Assembly: GCF_000379965.1 (NCBI RefSeq)
Contig: NZ_KB904327.1
Coordinates: forward strand, 682,001-746,000
Source of the DNA: Hoylesella nanceiensis DSM 19126 = JCM 15639
GTDB taxonomy: Bacteria; Bacteroidota; Bacteroidia; Bacteroidales; Bacteroidaceae
Reading direction: 5' to 3'
Length of the DNA: 64,000 nucleotides
Shown here: one piece after another, positions 36,859 to 47,153 of the stretch
Layout of the letters: every line of letters begins with the position of its first letter
Numbering within the stretch: position 1 is the stretch's first letter
Made by a program: the position numbers and the translations under genes
Notes under the pieces: model-generated
The model's database searches: none
Told to the model about the DNA's origin: nothing
The model's input: the letters and a program-made list of their open reading frames with translations, nothing else

Positions 36859-36886
36859 GAACCTTGCCCACAAAAAGGCAAGGTTC
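36859..36886 (-). promoter_or_regulatory. Intercistronic hairpin between the sugar transporter gene and galK
   Basis: GAACCTTGCC (36859-36868) and GGCAAGGTTC (36877-36886) form a perfect 10-bp stem with an 8-nt loop and no T-run. It probably protects or separates the two cistrons rather than ending transcription. Confidence 0.6.
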
Positions 36887-36899
36887 ATTATATTTTTAA

Positions 36900-38213
36900 T
36901 TAAACTGGAATATCTTTATTGATGTTCTTGCTTCCGATGATTGCATAGAAGAAGAGGTAAGCTAAACCTGCTAGAGGTACGATATATGAAATCAAATAGC
37001 CTGATTTATCTGCGATGAAAGATTGGATAAGTGGCAAAACTCCTCCACCTACTACCATCATCATGAAGATACCTGATGCAGCTGCTGTATATTTACCTAA
37101 TCCTTCTGTTGCAAGGTTGAAGATTGAAGACCACATTACTGATGTACACAAACCGCAAAGAACAAGTAGAAGTGCAGCAACAGGAACGGTTGTCATTTGG
37201 AATGACTCACCTGTAAACACTGGCATAAGCATTGTTGTAGACTTACCTAAAACGATTGCAGCAACTACAAGAATCATACCTACGCATGATGTTGTAACCA
37301 TCATAGTCTTACTTGATACAAGGTTTGCAATGAAACCTGCTGTAAAACGACCTACAAGCATCAAGAACCAGTATGTAGCAGCAACGGTTCCTGCGATAGA
37401 AGCTGCGTTACCTAAGATACCACCACCCTTTTCTGTTGTATCAGAAAGGTAGAAAATAAGTGTTCCTGGGATACCAACTTCGATACCAACATATAGGAAA
37501 ATACCAATTGCACCAAGTACAAAGTGGCGGAATGACCATGGACTTGCCTCGAATACTGTTGATTCTGTTACAGAACCACCTTCTGGATCTGAGATAGGAA
37601 TGAACAAAAGAACAACGAAAGCCAATGCGAATACAGCCATTGCGATGTATAAAACCATGTTAACGTCTGCTATTTGTGTGCTTGCAGTTACTGTACCAAT
37701 CAATGCTCCTACGAAGATTGGAGTCAAAGTACCTGTCAAAGAGTTAAGTGTACCACCGATAAGGTTAAGTTGGTTACCACGGTTTCCACCACCACCGAGT
37801 AGGTTAAGCATTGGGTTTACAACAGTATTAAGGATACATACAGAGAAACCTGCGATGAATGCACCTAATAGATAAATTGTGAAACCTGTGTAGTTAGAAG
37901 ATGAACCGATAGCTCCTGAAAGGAATTGTACAAACACTCCCACGAAACCAAAAGCGATACCAACTAATGCAGTCTTCTTATAACCAATCTTTGTTAATAG
38001 TTTTCCAGCAGGAATACCCATAAAAAGATAAGCCAAGAAGTTCATAGCATTACCTAACATACCTACGACGTTAGCACTTTCTCCTTGGAAAGCACCTTTC
38101 CAAATTACACCAATTGGTGCTGCTAAGTTTGTCACAAACGAAATCATTGCATACAAAAACATCATTGTGATAATAGCAATGATGCTTCCTTGTTGCTTCT
38201 TTACTTTTTCCAT
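36900..38213 (-). CDS. Glucose/galactose MFS transporter (FHS family, GluP-like)
   Basis: A 437-residue, 12-helix MFS protein. The N-terminus after KKQQGSIIAIITMMFLYAMISFVTN, LMGIPAGKLLTKIGYKKTALVG between helices 2 and 3, and the large non-polar composition match the FHS sugar:proton symporters (FucP/GluP). The galM-galK context makes galactose and glucose the likely substrates. It is 160 bp downstream of galM and 75 bp upstream of the galK start. Confidence 0.87.
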   Translation of the reverse strand: MEKVKKQQGSIIAIITMMFLYAMISFVTNLAAPIGVIWKGAFQGESANVVGMLGNAMNFLAYLFMGIPAGKLLTKIGYKKTALVGIAFGFVGVFVQFLSGAIGSSSNYTGFTIYLLGAFIAGFSVCILNTVVNPMLNLLGGGGNRGNQLNLIGGTLNSLTGTLTPIFVGALIGTVTASTQIADVNMVLYIAMAVFALAFVVLLFIPISDPEGGSVTESTVFEASPWSFRHFVLGAIGIFLYVGIEVGIPGTLIFYLSDTTEKGGGILGNAASIAGTVAATYWFLMLVGRFTAGFIANLVSSKTMMVTTSCVGMILVVAAIVLGKSTTMLMPVFTGESFQMTTVPVAALLLVLCGLCTSVMWSSIFNLATEGLGKYTAAASGIFMMMVVGGGVLPLIQSFIADKSGYLISYIVPLAGLAYLFFYAIIGSKNINKDIPV

Positions 38214-38372
38214 TTTCTAGTTATTTATTTATTATTTTTTATTTCTTAGTTGCTTATTCTACATTATTTATAAGTCGCAAAACACTTTATAGCAGTTGTT
38301 TCTGCCAAAAGACTAAGTTCTGCAACATTATATTATAATGAGAACTTTCGATAAAAAGCTTTATATCTCCGT

Positions 38373-39467
38373 TTATTTCTCTACTCCGAATTTATAGATT
38401 GTTTTTTGTTTATATTGCTCTCCTGGACGTAATACAACAGAAGGGAAATATGAATGATTAGGAGTATCGGGGAAATGTTGTGCTTCAAAGCACACTGCAC
38501 TGCGTCGTGGATAAGTTGCACCATGTTGCCCTGCGAATCCATCTGCCCAGTTATCAGAATAGAACTGCACACCAGGTTCTGTTGTATACACTTCCATTGT
38601 GCGTCCTGAAACAGGTTCTTTAATTTTTGCAGCAAAGCTCAACTCGCCTTCTTCCTTTTTGTTTAGAACAAAACAATGGTCGTAACCTGCACCATTCTTT
38701 ATTTGTTCATGATCTGCATCGATGTCTTTTCCAACTGCCTTTGGCGTTCTAAAGTCAAAAGGAGTTCTCTCAACAAAACGTATTTCACCTGTTGGAATAG
38801 ATGTTTCATCGATTGGAAGATAATAGTTTGCATTGATTTCGCACTCTAAGGTGTCGATAGTTGGAGTTGGATTTCCAATACCTGTTAATGAAAAGAATCC
38901 ATGACTTGTAAGGTTAATAATGGTCTTTTTATTGGTAGTTGCCATATATTCAATAACCAATTCATCATCATTTGTGAAGGTATATATCACAGTTATTTTC
39001 ACTTCACCAGAGTAACCTTCTTCACCATAAGGACTAATATACTTCAATACCAATGTATGATTATTCATTTGAAGTGCGTCCCATACTTTTGCATTAAAGC
39101 CAGTTTTTCCTCCGTGTAGAGAGTTAGGACCATTATTAATATGCAAGAAGTATTCCTTTTTATCTAATTGGAAACGACCTTTTGCAATACGATTTCCATA
39201 TCGTCCAATCAATGTAGACAAATAAGGTTCAGGCGAATTCATTAAACTTTGGATACTATCATGACTCTGAATAACATTGGCATGATTTCCATTTTTATCG
39301 GGTACCATAATAGAAACAATTGCACCCCCATAATTGCTTATGGCAACTTCGTTTCCATTCTCATTAGTCAAAAGAAACAAATCAGTCTCTTTGCCGTCAA
39401 TAGTGGTTTGAAAGTCTGAGCGTTTCAAGCCACAAAGATATTCTTTTGCTGCTGTGTTCATCATCAA
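38373..39467 (-). CDS. galM: Aldose 1-epimerase (galactose mutarotase)
   Basis: A 364-residue beta-sandwich enzyme. Markers are the substrate His in NGPNSLHGG (about 113-121), the second His in LTSHGFFSL (about 187-195), YDHCF with the substrate-binding Asp, and the catalytic Glu region AVCFEAQHFPDTPNH near the C-terminus. It interconverts alpha and beta anomers of galactose before GalK. It has no signal peptide, so it is cytoplasmic. Its C-terminal third closely resembles the epimerase half of the fusion protein at 61817-63913. Confidence 0.93.
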   Translation of the reverse strand: MMMNTAAKEYLCGLKRSDFQTTIDGKETDLFLLTNENGNEVAISNYGGAIVSIMVPDKNGNHANVIQSHDSIQSLMNSPEPYLSTLIGRYGNRIAKGRFQLDKKEYFLHINNGPNSLHGGKTGFNAKVWDALQMNNHTLVLKYISPYGEEGYSGEVKITVIYTFTNDDELVIEYMATTNKKTIINLTSHGFFSLTGIGNPTPTIDTLECEINANYYLPIDETSIPTGEIRFVERTPFDFRTPKAVGKDIDADHEQIKNGAGYDHCFVLNKKEEGELSFAAKIKEPVSGRTMEVYTTEPGVQFYSDNWADGFAGQHGATYPRRSAVCFEAQHFPDTPNHSYFPSVVLRPGEQYKQKTIYKFGVEK

Positions 39468-39488
39468 TTGTTTAGCTTAACATTTATG

Positions 39489-39520
39489 CAAAGTAAACGA
39501 AAAAAAACGAATAGAACAAA
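39489..39520 (-). promoter_or_regulatory. Promoter of the galactose operon
   Basis: TTTG (39520-39517), a 20-bp spacer and TTACTTTG (39496-39489), one mismatch to the -7 consensus. The galM start at 39467 is about 30 nt downstream of the expected start point. Confidence 0.6.
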
Positions 39521-39722
39521 TGAACACCTAAAAATTTACACTCCCTCAAAGGTTAAAAACATATAAATTAAAGGATAAAAAACCTCTTCTCGTGATTTAT
39601 GATAAGTTTTTTAACTTATATCTATACAAATTTAATTGGAGGTATACCACATACGTCAGGGCAAAATGGAAACAAGTCTTCATATTTCCACTTCACAAAA
39701 GACCTACACAACGATTCATATT

Positions 39723-41042
39723 TTATTCTGTTACCACCTCTTTGCGCACACTTCCATCGCTATATTTCACGATATTAACTCCCTTTTGAGGTGTTAGAAT
39801 GCAACATCCATCAATGGTATAGCGTGCAACTTCTATTGTATTGGTCTGCTTTAGGGATAAAGGAGTGATTGAAGTTGCTGTAGCATCATCAATACTACAT
39901 TTTGCAGCATTCTCTATTTGTCCTGTTTGTAGATTTATCAACAACACACAAACACTCAACTTCGCCTTATCTTGTATGATTGTCTTTCGAGAGATATTAC
40001 GAAATACATACTCGTGACTTTGTGTTTCATTCGCAATAATTGGAGTTTGAATATAACCTCTTAAAGGATAAGTCACCCCTTCGGCAGCTATTGCAACCGA
40101 ATTATTCACATAACCTCTTAATTCATAAGGGGAATTGATAAAGAAATCGAGTTCTTTTGTTATCCCACTATCAACAGTTCTACCCGAATAAGCATTGGCT
40201 TGTGCCCAAGAAGGGTGCGACATTCCATCTTCTATCAACACATAAGCAAAGCCATAAGGCGCATCTTCACGATCTAAACAAAATGTTACACGAGGAATAA
40301 CAGTAATATTCTCTTTTTCAGTATCCCACTTTGCCGATATTTCGATATCCATATCTGCCCCTTTTGTCTTTTCTTCCTCGAACTCTGCATTAGCTTTATG
40401 ATAAGGCAAGAATAGATTTCGATTCATTACAAGTGTGGGTCTACTTGAATAATCTCGTGCTTTACTGGCATAATCTTGGCAATGTAACGCATCACGAGAA
40501 GTGTGAACGACAATTCCTATAACGTCATTAGGATAAATATTCAACAGATTTTCCATCAAAGCAAGGCCTCGAGGACAATATTGACACGACATTCGGGTGT
40601 ATTCTTCTACCACAATTCTGCGGTGAGGGACTTTCTTTACGGTCTGCCTTGGAAAGGTTATAGATTTTATCGAAGCACTATTTGGTTGGCCATTTACTTT
40701 CGTAATGGCCAATTCTAACGTTGTTTTAGATATCTCATGATATGGAGGTACGTCTATTTCTACAGTTACTCCCTCCATTTTTTCTAATGATTTGGGAAAG
40801 TTGTAAACTTTGGTTTGAATGACTTTTCCGTCAAATGACAAGCTATATTCAAAAGACTGAATGCTAGAAGCACCATGATTGGTTACCAACACTGGGCATT
40901 TTGCACTTGTTTCATAGAGTGAAACATATACTTTTCGATCGATAGTAGATGGAGAAAGACTATAATTTTCTGCAGAAAGAGATCCTGCATAACAAACGAG
41001 TGCAATGATTGTCAAAAGTTGTATGTAAATTCTTTTTATCAT
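39723..41042 (-). CDS. Secreted Omp28-like thioredoxin-fold protein with a T9SS-like tail
   Basis: A 439-residue secreted protein from the ATG at 41042 (signal peptide 1-24, AGSLSA/E). Residues about 140-240 hold a thioredoxin-like domain with Cys153 and Cys156 in MSCQYCPRGLALME, as in Omp28-type proteins. A beta-rich region follows. The last 30 residues (VARYTIDGCCILTPQKGVNI, then VKYSDGSVRKE) look like the type A C-terminal sorting domain used by the Bacteroidota type IX secretion system. It may be surface-exposed or released; the function is unknown. Confidence 0.7.
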   Translation of the reverse strand: MIKRIYIQLLTIIALVCYAGSLSAENYSLSPSTIDRKVYVSLYETSAKCPVLVTNHGASSIQSFEYSLSFDGKVIQTKVYNFPKSLEKMEGVTVEIDVPPYHEISKTTLELAITKVNGQPNSASIKSITFPRQTVKKVPHRRIVVEEYTRMSCQYCPRGLALMENLLNIYPNDVIGIVVHTSRDALHCQDYASKARDYSSRPTLVMNRNLFLPYHKANAEFEEEKTKGADMDIEISAKWDTEKENITVIPRVTFCLDREDAPYGFAYVLIEDGMSHPSWAQANAYSGRTVDSGITKELDFFINSPYELRGYVNNSVAIAAEGVTYPLRGYIQTPIIANETQSHEYVFRNISRKTIIQDKAKLSVCVLLINLQTGQIENAAKCSIDDATATSITPLSLKQTNTIEVARYTIDGCCILTPQKGVNIVKYSDGSVRKEVVTE

Positions 41043-41527
41043 AAAGTGTAAATATCTGTGTTTAGAAGGCATCTATAAATAATACATTTTCTTATCATAA
41101 AGCAAGAGCATCAAGTCTCGTCTGTATCTAAGATCCTTATAACAAGGGTACAAAATTATAAAAAAAAGAGAAAACAACAAAGGAGAAACAGAGTAACAGA
41201 GTTGCTTTAAAGAATAAAACAACATTATTCTTTAGAGGGACTTGCCTATAAAGGAATAGGATTTCTGCTCCACTCAAGCGCTTTAAATGATCCTTATTCT
41301 GTTGATTAACTTGAAAATAGGTTCGGGCTATTCTGTTTATATCATACAGACACGCCTTTTTCCCAAAGAAGAGAAAAGCAATTGAAAACAGAAGAATACT
41401 TTCTAGAGAACAAAAGGATTGATTTTACAATTCAAAAGTAATGCTATTACCTTGCAAAAGCATTGCCATTGCAGGGTAATAGCATTGAGTTGAATGAGTA
41501 AATAAAACGCAAGTAAAAATGAATTGC
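41043..41527. other. Intergenic region with repeat array D
   Basis: This 485-bp gap between folC and the Omp28-like gene has no gene. Repeat array D (41394-41503) occupies its folC-proximal end and includes the strong hairpin 41441-41487. Nothing else stands out in 41043-41393. I found no clear promoter for the Omp28-like gene. Confidence 0.65.
41394..41503 (+). repeat. 22-bp tandem repeat array D (five units) with an 18-bp hairpin
   Basis: Units start at 41394, 41416, 41438, 41460 and 41482. Inside, AATGCTATTACCTTGCAA (41441-41458) and TTGCAGGGTAATAGCATT (41470-41487) pair over 18 positions with a single G-U and an 11-nt loop. The array ends 24 bp from the folC stop. Confidence 0.82.
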
Positions 41528-42829
41528 TTATTGCTTTAACCATAGTTGAGATATTAATACCTCGGAAATGATGTAATTACTGCCACCAATAAACAAACAA
41601 TCATCGTTCTTCATAGTAGAGAGTGCTGCGCAACAAGCCTCCTCCACCGTAGGATAAGAAGTGCCTTTAAGTCCTCTCAATTTTGCTTTTTGCTCCACAA
41701 CATGTTCTGATAATGCCCGTTTACAAGAGGCTTTAGTAAAATAGTAGACGGCTTTTTCTGGTAAAAGTTGTATAACAGCATCGATGTCTTTATCGTCCAC
41801 CATTCCAAAAACGATGTGTAGTTGACTACAATCTAATTCGTTTAGCTGTTTAGAAAGAGAGTTCCAAGCTGCCTCATTGTGACCAGTATCACAGAGAATG
41901 TAAGGAGTTTGCGATAGAGTTTGCCAACGCCCTGCAAGTCCCGTCAATGTTTCGACATGCTTGAATCCCTCTTTCACATGATCAGTAGCTATGTCGAATC
42001 CAAGTAATTGCAACTCTTTCACCGCTGTTAAGATGGTGTTTGAGTTCTTCACCTGATAGCTTCCTTTTAGCTGTCCTTCAACTATTCCAAAGTGTTTTGT
42101 TGTATATTCCCATGCTTTATCTGCATTTTGAACATAAGAAGTCACTTCGGGTTGATCTTCCGCAAGGATCAATTTGGCATTTTCCTCTAACGCTTTCGCC
42201 TTAAATACAGGTAATGTTTCGTCGTTATACTCCCCTATCACAACGGGTGTTTGATGTTTTATCACTCCAGCTTTCTCACTTGCTATCTTCGATAAAGAAT
42301 CTCCAAGGAGCGCAACATGATCGAGTCCAATATTGGTTATCACCGACAACACGGGCGAAATGATATTGGTGCAGTCGAGTCTTCCACCCAATCCCACTTC
42401 AATAACAGCCACGTCCACCTCGCTATCGGCAAAATATTTAAAGGCAAGAGCTGTTGTTAATTCAAAAAAAGAAGGGTGAAGAGGTTCGAAAAAAGAAGCA
42501 TTTTGATGTACAAAATCCACTACATAATCTTCTGAAATACATTCGCCATTCACTCTTATACGCTCTTTAAAATCAACAAGATGCGGCGAAGTGTAGAGCC
42601 CAACACGATATCCTGCGCTCTGTAAGATAGCAGCTAAGGTATGAGAACACGAGCCTTTGCCATTCGTTCCCGCAACATGTATGGTTCGATAGTTACGGTG
42701 CGGGTGATTGAAATGCTTATCGAGCGACTCCGAATTAAATAATCCTGGCTTATAAGCACTGTTTCCTACCTTCTCGAAAACAGGCATACTGTTAAACAAA
42801 TATTCAATTGTTTCTTGATATGTTCTCAT
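41528..42829 (-). CDS. folC: Bifunctional folylpolyglutamate/dihydrofolate synthase
   Basis: A 433-residue Mur-ligase-fold enzyme. HVAGTNGKGSCSHTLA (about 51-66) is the ATP-binding motif, GLGGRLDCTN and the central DHVALLG follow, and the C-terminal LCDTGHNEAAW is the FolC marker. It adds glutamate to dihydropteroate and folates. The ATG at 42829 is chosen; a TTG four codons upstream is also in frame. It sits downstream of grpE-dnaJ and is bracketed by repeat arrays D and E. Confidence 0.93.
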   Translation of the reverse strand: MRTYQETIEYLFNSMPVFEKVGNSAYKPGLFNSESLDKHFNHPHRNYRTIHVAGTNGKGSCSHTLAAILQSAGYRVGLYTSPHLVDFKERIRVNGECISEDYVVDFVHQNASFFEPLHPSFFELTTALAFKYFADSEVDVAVIEVGLGGRLDCTNIISPVLSVITNIGLDHVALLGDSLSKIASEKAGVIKHQTPVVIGEYNDETLPVFKAKALEENAKLILAEDQPEVTSYVQNADKAWEYTTKHFGIVEGQLKGSYQVKNSNTILTAVKELQLLGFDIATDHVKEGFKHVETLTGLAGRWQTLSQTPYILCDTGHNEAAWNSLSKQLNELDCSQLHIVFGMVDDKDIDAVIQLLPEKAVYYFTKASCKRALSEHVVEQKAKLRGLKGTSYPTVEEACCAALSTMKNDDCLFIGGSNYIISEVLISQLWLKQ

Positions 42830-42866
42830 TTTTTCGTGCAAAATAATGGGGTATTAGGAATGTCTA

Positions 42867-42952
42867 TTTATCAAAATAAAGGTGTAAAAAGGTCCTATTG
42901 CATGCAAACACATACCATTTACACTGCAATGAACTACCTTTCTACACCTTTA
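42867..42952 (+). repeat. 22-bp repeat array E forming a long palindrome between dnaJ and folC
   Basis: Units lie at 42867-42888, 42889-42908 (20 bp), 42909-42930 and 42931-42952. Outer arms 42877-42892 and 42937-42952 (TAAAGGTGTA... against ...TACACCTTTA) match at 15 of 16 positions. An inner ATTGCA/TGCAAT pair (42897-42902, 42925-42930) extends the fold. It may also serve as the dnaJ 3' structure. Confidence 0.65.
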
Positions 42953-42978
42953 TCGATTAATAACTTATAGATAAGTGA

Positions 42979-44151
42979 TTAACTAAAATAGTTTTTAAAG
43001 CGTTCAAAAATTGACTTTTTTGTATCATCATCGCCTTTAAAATTATCGCTATCCGCAAATTGCTCGATAGCTTTTTTCTCATCTTTTGATAATGTCTTAG
43101 GTACGTAAACACTGATGTTTACCACTAAGTCGCCTGTATCGTTGCCATAACCTTGTACTGCGGGCAAACCTTTTCCACGCAAACGAAGGGTCTTTCCTGG
43201 CTGTGTTCCTGGCTCAATCTTTATCTTTACCTTTGTATTCTCAATTGTTGGAATTTCTATTTCTCCACCAAGAGCTGCCATTGGGAATGTAAGTAGAAGA
43301 TTATAGATGATGTCTTGTCCGTCACGCACAAAGGTATTGTTTTGCTCTTCGGCAATATATACCTGAATGTTTCCTGCTACTCCGTTTCTTGGACCAGCGT
43401 TTCCTTTTCCAGGAACATTAACAACCATACCTTCTGCAACGCCCTTTGGAATATTGATTTCAACCACTTCTTCGCCTTTCACAACACCCATTCCATGGCA
43501 TTCGTGACATTTATCCTTGATAACAACACCCTCTCCGTGACATTGAGGACACTCTGCTTGGGTCTGCATCATACCAAACATGGTGCGAGTTGTTTGCATA
43601 ACAGCTCCACTACCATTACAATTAGGACAAACATCTGCTTCTTTGCCGTTCTCAGTGCCATGTCCATGACAGTGATTACAAACGACATCTTTCTTTACTT
43701 TGAACTTCTTGGTAACTCCTTCTGCAACTTCTTGTAGAGAAAGACTCACCTTTAATCTTAAATCTGCGCCTTTATATTGTGGACGTTGTGGACCTCTTGA
43801 ACCAAAACCACCAAATCCTTCAAAGCCTCCAAAACCCGAATGACCTCCGAAAACATCACCGAACATAGAGAAAATATCGTCCATTGAGAAGCCTTGTCCA
43901 CCGCCAAAGCCTTCTCCAAAACCACCTCCTGGAGCATTAAAGCCAAACTGATCGTATTGCTTTCTCTTCTGTTCATCGTGCAATACGTCATAAGCCTCAG
44001 CAGCTTCTTTAAACTTTTCTTCTGCTTCTGGATTGTCGGGATTTCTATCTGGATGGTATTTTATAGCTAACTTTCTATATGCTTTCTTTATTTCATCAGC
44101 CGAAGCGCCTTTATCAACACCAAGAACTTCGTAGTAATCTCTTTTTGCCAC
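42979..44151 (-). CDS. dnaJ: Chaperone DnaJ
   Basis: A 390-residue type I Hsp40. The J domain has [13 protein letters not shown] (about 26-38) with HPD. A glycine/phenylalanine-rich linker spans about 75-120. Four zinc motifs follow in order: [24 protein letters not shown] and CHECHGMG. The substrate-binding C-terminal domains complete the family length. It stimulates DnaK ATPase activity. It lies 41 bp downstream of grpE in the same operon. Confidence 0.97.
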   Translation of the reverse strand: MAKRDYYEVLGVDKGASADEIKKAYRKLAIKYHPDRNPDNPEAEEKFKEAAEAYDVLHDEQKRKQYDQFGFNAPGGGFGEGFGGGQGFSMDDIFSMFGDVFGGHSGFGGFEGFGGFGSRGPQRPQYKGADLRLKVSLSLQEVAEGVTKKFKVKKDVVCNHCHGHGTENGKEADVCPNCNGSGAVMQTTRTMFGMMQTQAECPQCHGEGVVIKDKCHECHGMGVVKGEEVVEINIPKGVAEGMVVNVPGKGNAGPRNGVAGNIQVYIAEEQNNTFVRDGQDIIYNLLLTFPMAALGGEIEIPTIENTKVKIKIEPGTQPGKTLRLRGKGLPAVQGYGNDTGDLVVNISVYVPKTLSKDEKKAIEQFADSDNFKGDDDTKKSIFERFKNYFS

Positions 44152-44192
44152 AAGTTAATTCTCCTATTTTCTTTAATATAACAATACGTGAA

Positions 44193-44771
44193 TTATTGAC
44201 CAACCGCCACTTTGGCATGACGAATAACCTTATCATTCAAGGTATAACCTGTTTGAACACAGTCGATAACTTTTCCTTTCTTATCGTCTCCCATACCTGG
44301 AACCATCGCAACGGCTTCATGATAATCTACATCAAAATCAGCATCATTGGTTTCAATTTTCTTTACTCCAATGCTGTCTAACTGCTTGATAAACTTGTTA
44401 TAAATAAGCTCCCAGCCTTCTTCTACCGCTGTAATATCTTTTGCTTTTCCCGCATTTGCGATCGCTCTTTCCATATCATCAAGGATTGGAAGGAATGTTG
44501 TTACGGTTTTCTCGCTACCGTTTAAGATAAGTTCTGTCTTCTCTTTTAGAGTACGTTTCTTATAATTATCGAACTCAGCAACGGTTCTTAAGTACTTATC
44601 TTTAAGCGTTTCGAGCTCTGCTTTTAATGTGTCTACAGTCTCTACAGACTCTCCCTGAGAGGTAGTTTCATTACATTCATTTTGTGAATCTGCTGTATTT
44701 GTAGTTTCTTCAGCATTTAAAGACTCCTTATCAAGAGTCTCTTTTTCTGTATTTTGTCCTTTATTACTCAT
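44193..44771 (-). CDS. grpE: Nucleotide exchange factor GrpE
   Basis: A 192-residue protein: acidic, low-complexity N-terminus (1-50), long coiled coil (about 50-95), DNYKKRTLKEKTEL, and the C-terminal beta domain with DVDYHEAVAMVPGMGDDKKG and VIDCVQTGYTLNDKVIRHAKVAVG split around the family GY-L motif. It releases ADP from DnaK. It is co-transcribed with dnaJ. A small CAAGC-AAAAA-GCTTG hairpin at 44801-44815 lies in the upstream region. No CIRCE element is visible. Confidence 0.96.
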   Translation of the reverse strand: MSNKGQNTEKETLDKESLNAEETTNTADSQNECNETTSQGESVETVDTLKAELETLKDKYLRTVAEFDNYKKRTLKEKTELILNGSEKTVTTFLPILDDMERAIANAGKAKDITAVEEGWELIYNKFIKQLDSIGVKKIETNDADFDVDYHEAVAMVPGMGDDKKGKVIDCVQTGYTLNDKVIRHAKVAVGQ

Positions 44772-44826
44772 GTGATTGATTATTTTTATTTAGCTATTCA
44801 CAAGCAAAAAGCTTGCCAAAAACATA

Positions 44827-44852
44827 AAAGGAGCCCTTTTACAGGCTCCTTT
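44827..44852 (-). terminator. Terminator downstream of the ABC-F gene
   Basis: AAAGGAGCC (44827-44835) and GGCTCCTTT (44844-44852) form a perfect 9-bp stem with an 8-nt loop. On the minus strand it is followed by T-rich sequence. Confidence 0.82.
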
Positions 44853-44892
44853 CATAAAATATTGTATATCTACTATCAAGTTAAGTCACTGA

Positions 44893-46515
<1,623 letters not shown>

Positions 46516-46618
46516 TTATCTTATAATATATATTCGGGTGCAAAGGTAATAATTTTTATTGGGATGTCCCAGAGGTAACTATTTTATTTTAAGGGTTTTC
46601 CAATTCTGACCTAACAAA

Positions 46619-47035
46619 TTAGCCTTTTATTCGCTGATAAGCTAATCTTGGACTTCCATCTGCTAGAAAAATGATTCCACAATACACAAACCCATTCTTT
46701 TCTAACAACCTTTGCATTATTTTATTGTCGTGATGTGTATCGATTCTTATATTAGAATAATGCTCAGAGGCATAAAAAAGTATTTCCTTAAACACTCCTT
46801 TTGCCTCGCCATTAGATGCTATTCGATGTAAAACACCATAGGTATCATTGTTCAACCAGCTTCCTTCTGCAATGGAGTTATATGTAGGATCCGGTCCATC
46901 TATCATTACAAAATAAGCAACTGCTTTATTTTCTCGAAGTAAGAGATAGCCATTACCACTACGGATGTCAGATAATAACACATCAATAGAAGGATAACCA
47001 TCTACCCATTGATTAACATTACCCGATGCTTTCAT
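46619..47035 (-). CDS. GNAT-family N-acetyltransferase
   Basis: A 138-residue protein with the GNAT fold: KAVAYFVMIDGPDPTYNSI in the beta-4 region, VLHRIASNGEAKGVFKEILFYA for the acetyl-CoA loop and helix (the usual QxxGxG/A is degenerate), and the C-terminal IDTHHDNKIMQRLLEKNGFVYCG typical of small cytosolic acetyltransferases. The substrate is unknown. It appears to be a single gene between the ABC-F and PBP genes. Confidence 0.82.
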   Translation of the reverse strand: MKASGNVNQWVDGYPSIDVLLSDIRSGNGYLLLRENKAVAYFVMIDGPDPTYNSIAEGSWLNNDTYGVLHRIASNGEAKGVFKEILFYASEHYSNIRIDTHHDNKIMQRLLEKNGFVYCGIIFLADGSPRLAYQRIKG

Positions 47036-47053
47036 CAGCTCTCAAGCCTTAGT

Positions 47054-47075
47054 AACAATACTTTTGATTTCTAAT
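47054..47075 (+). repeat. Solo 22-bp repeat unit
   Basis: One unit opening AACAATACTTTTG and ending TTCTAAT matches the family consensus at about 19 of 22 positions. It lies upstream of the GNAT gene. Confidence 0.55.
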
Positions 47076-47153
47076 AAATCACTTTCTATTGCCTTCCTTA
47101 TCATTATCTTGGATTAAGCCTCACACCTATTCTATATACTGGGCAAAGCTTTT

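Noticed and set aside
37015-37452. 145-codon plus-strand frame
   Set aside because: It is antisense to the sugar MFS gene and has no recognisable protein feature.
43315-43737. 140-codon plus-strand frame
   Set aside because: It is the complement of the dnaJ zinc-finger region; its apparent pattern is a reflection of dnaJ.
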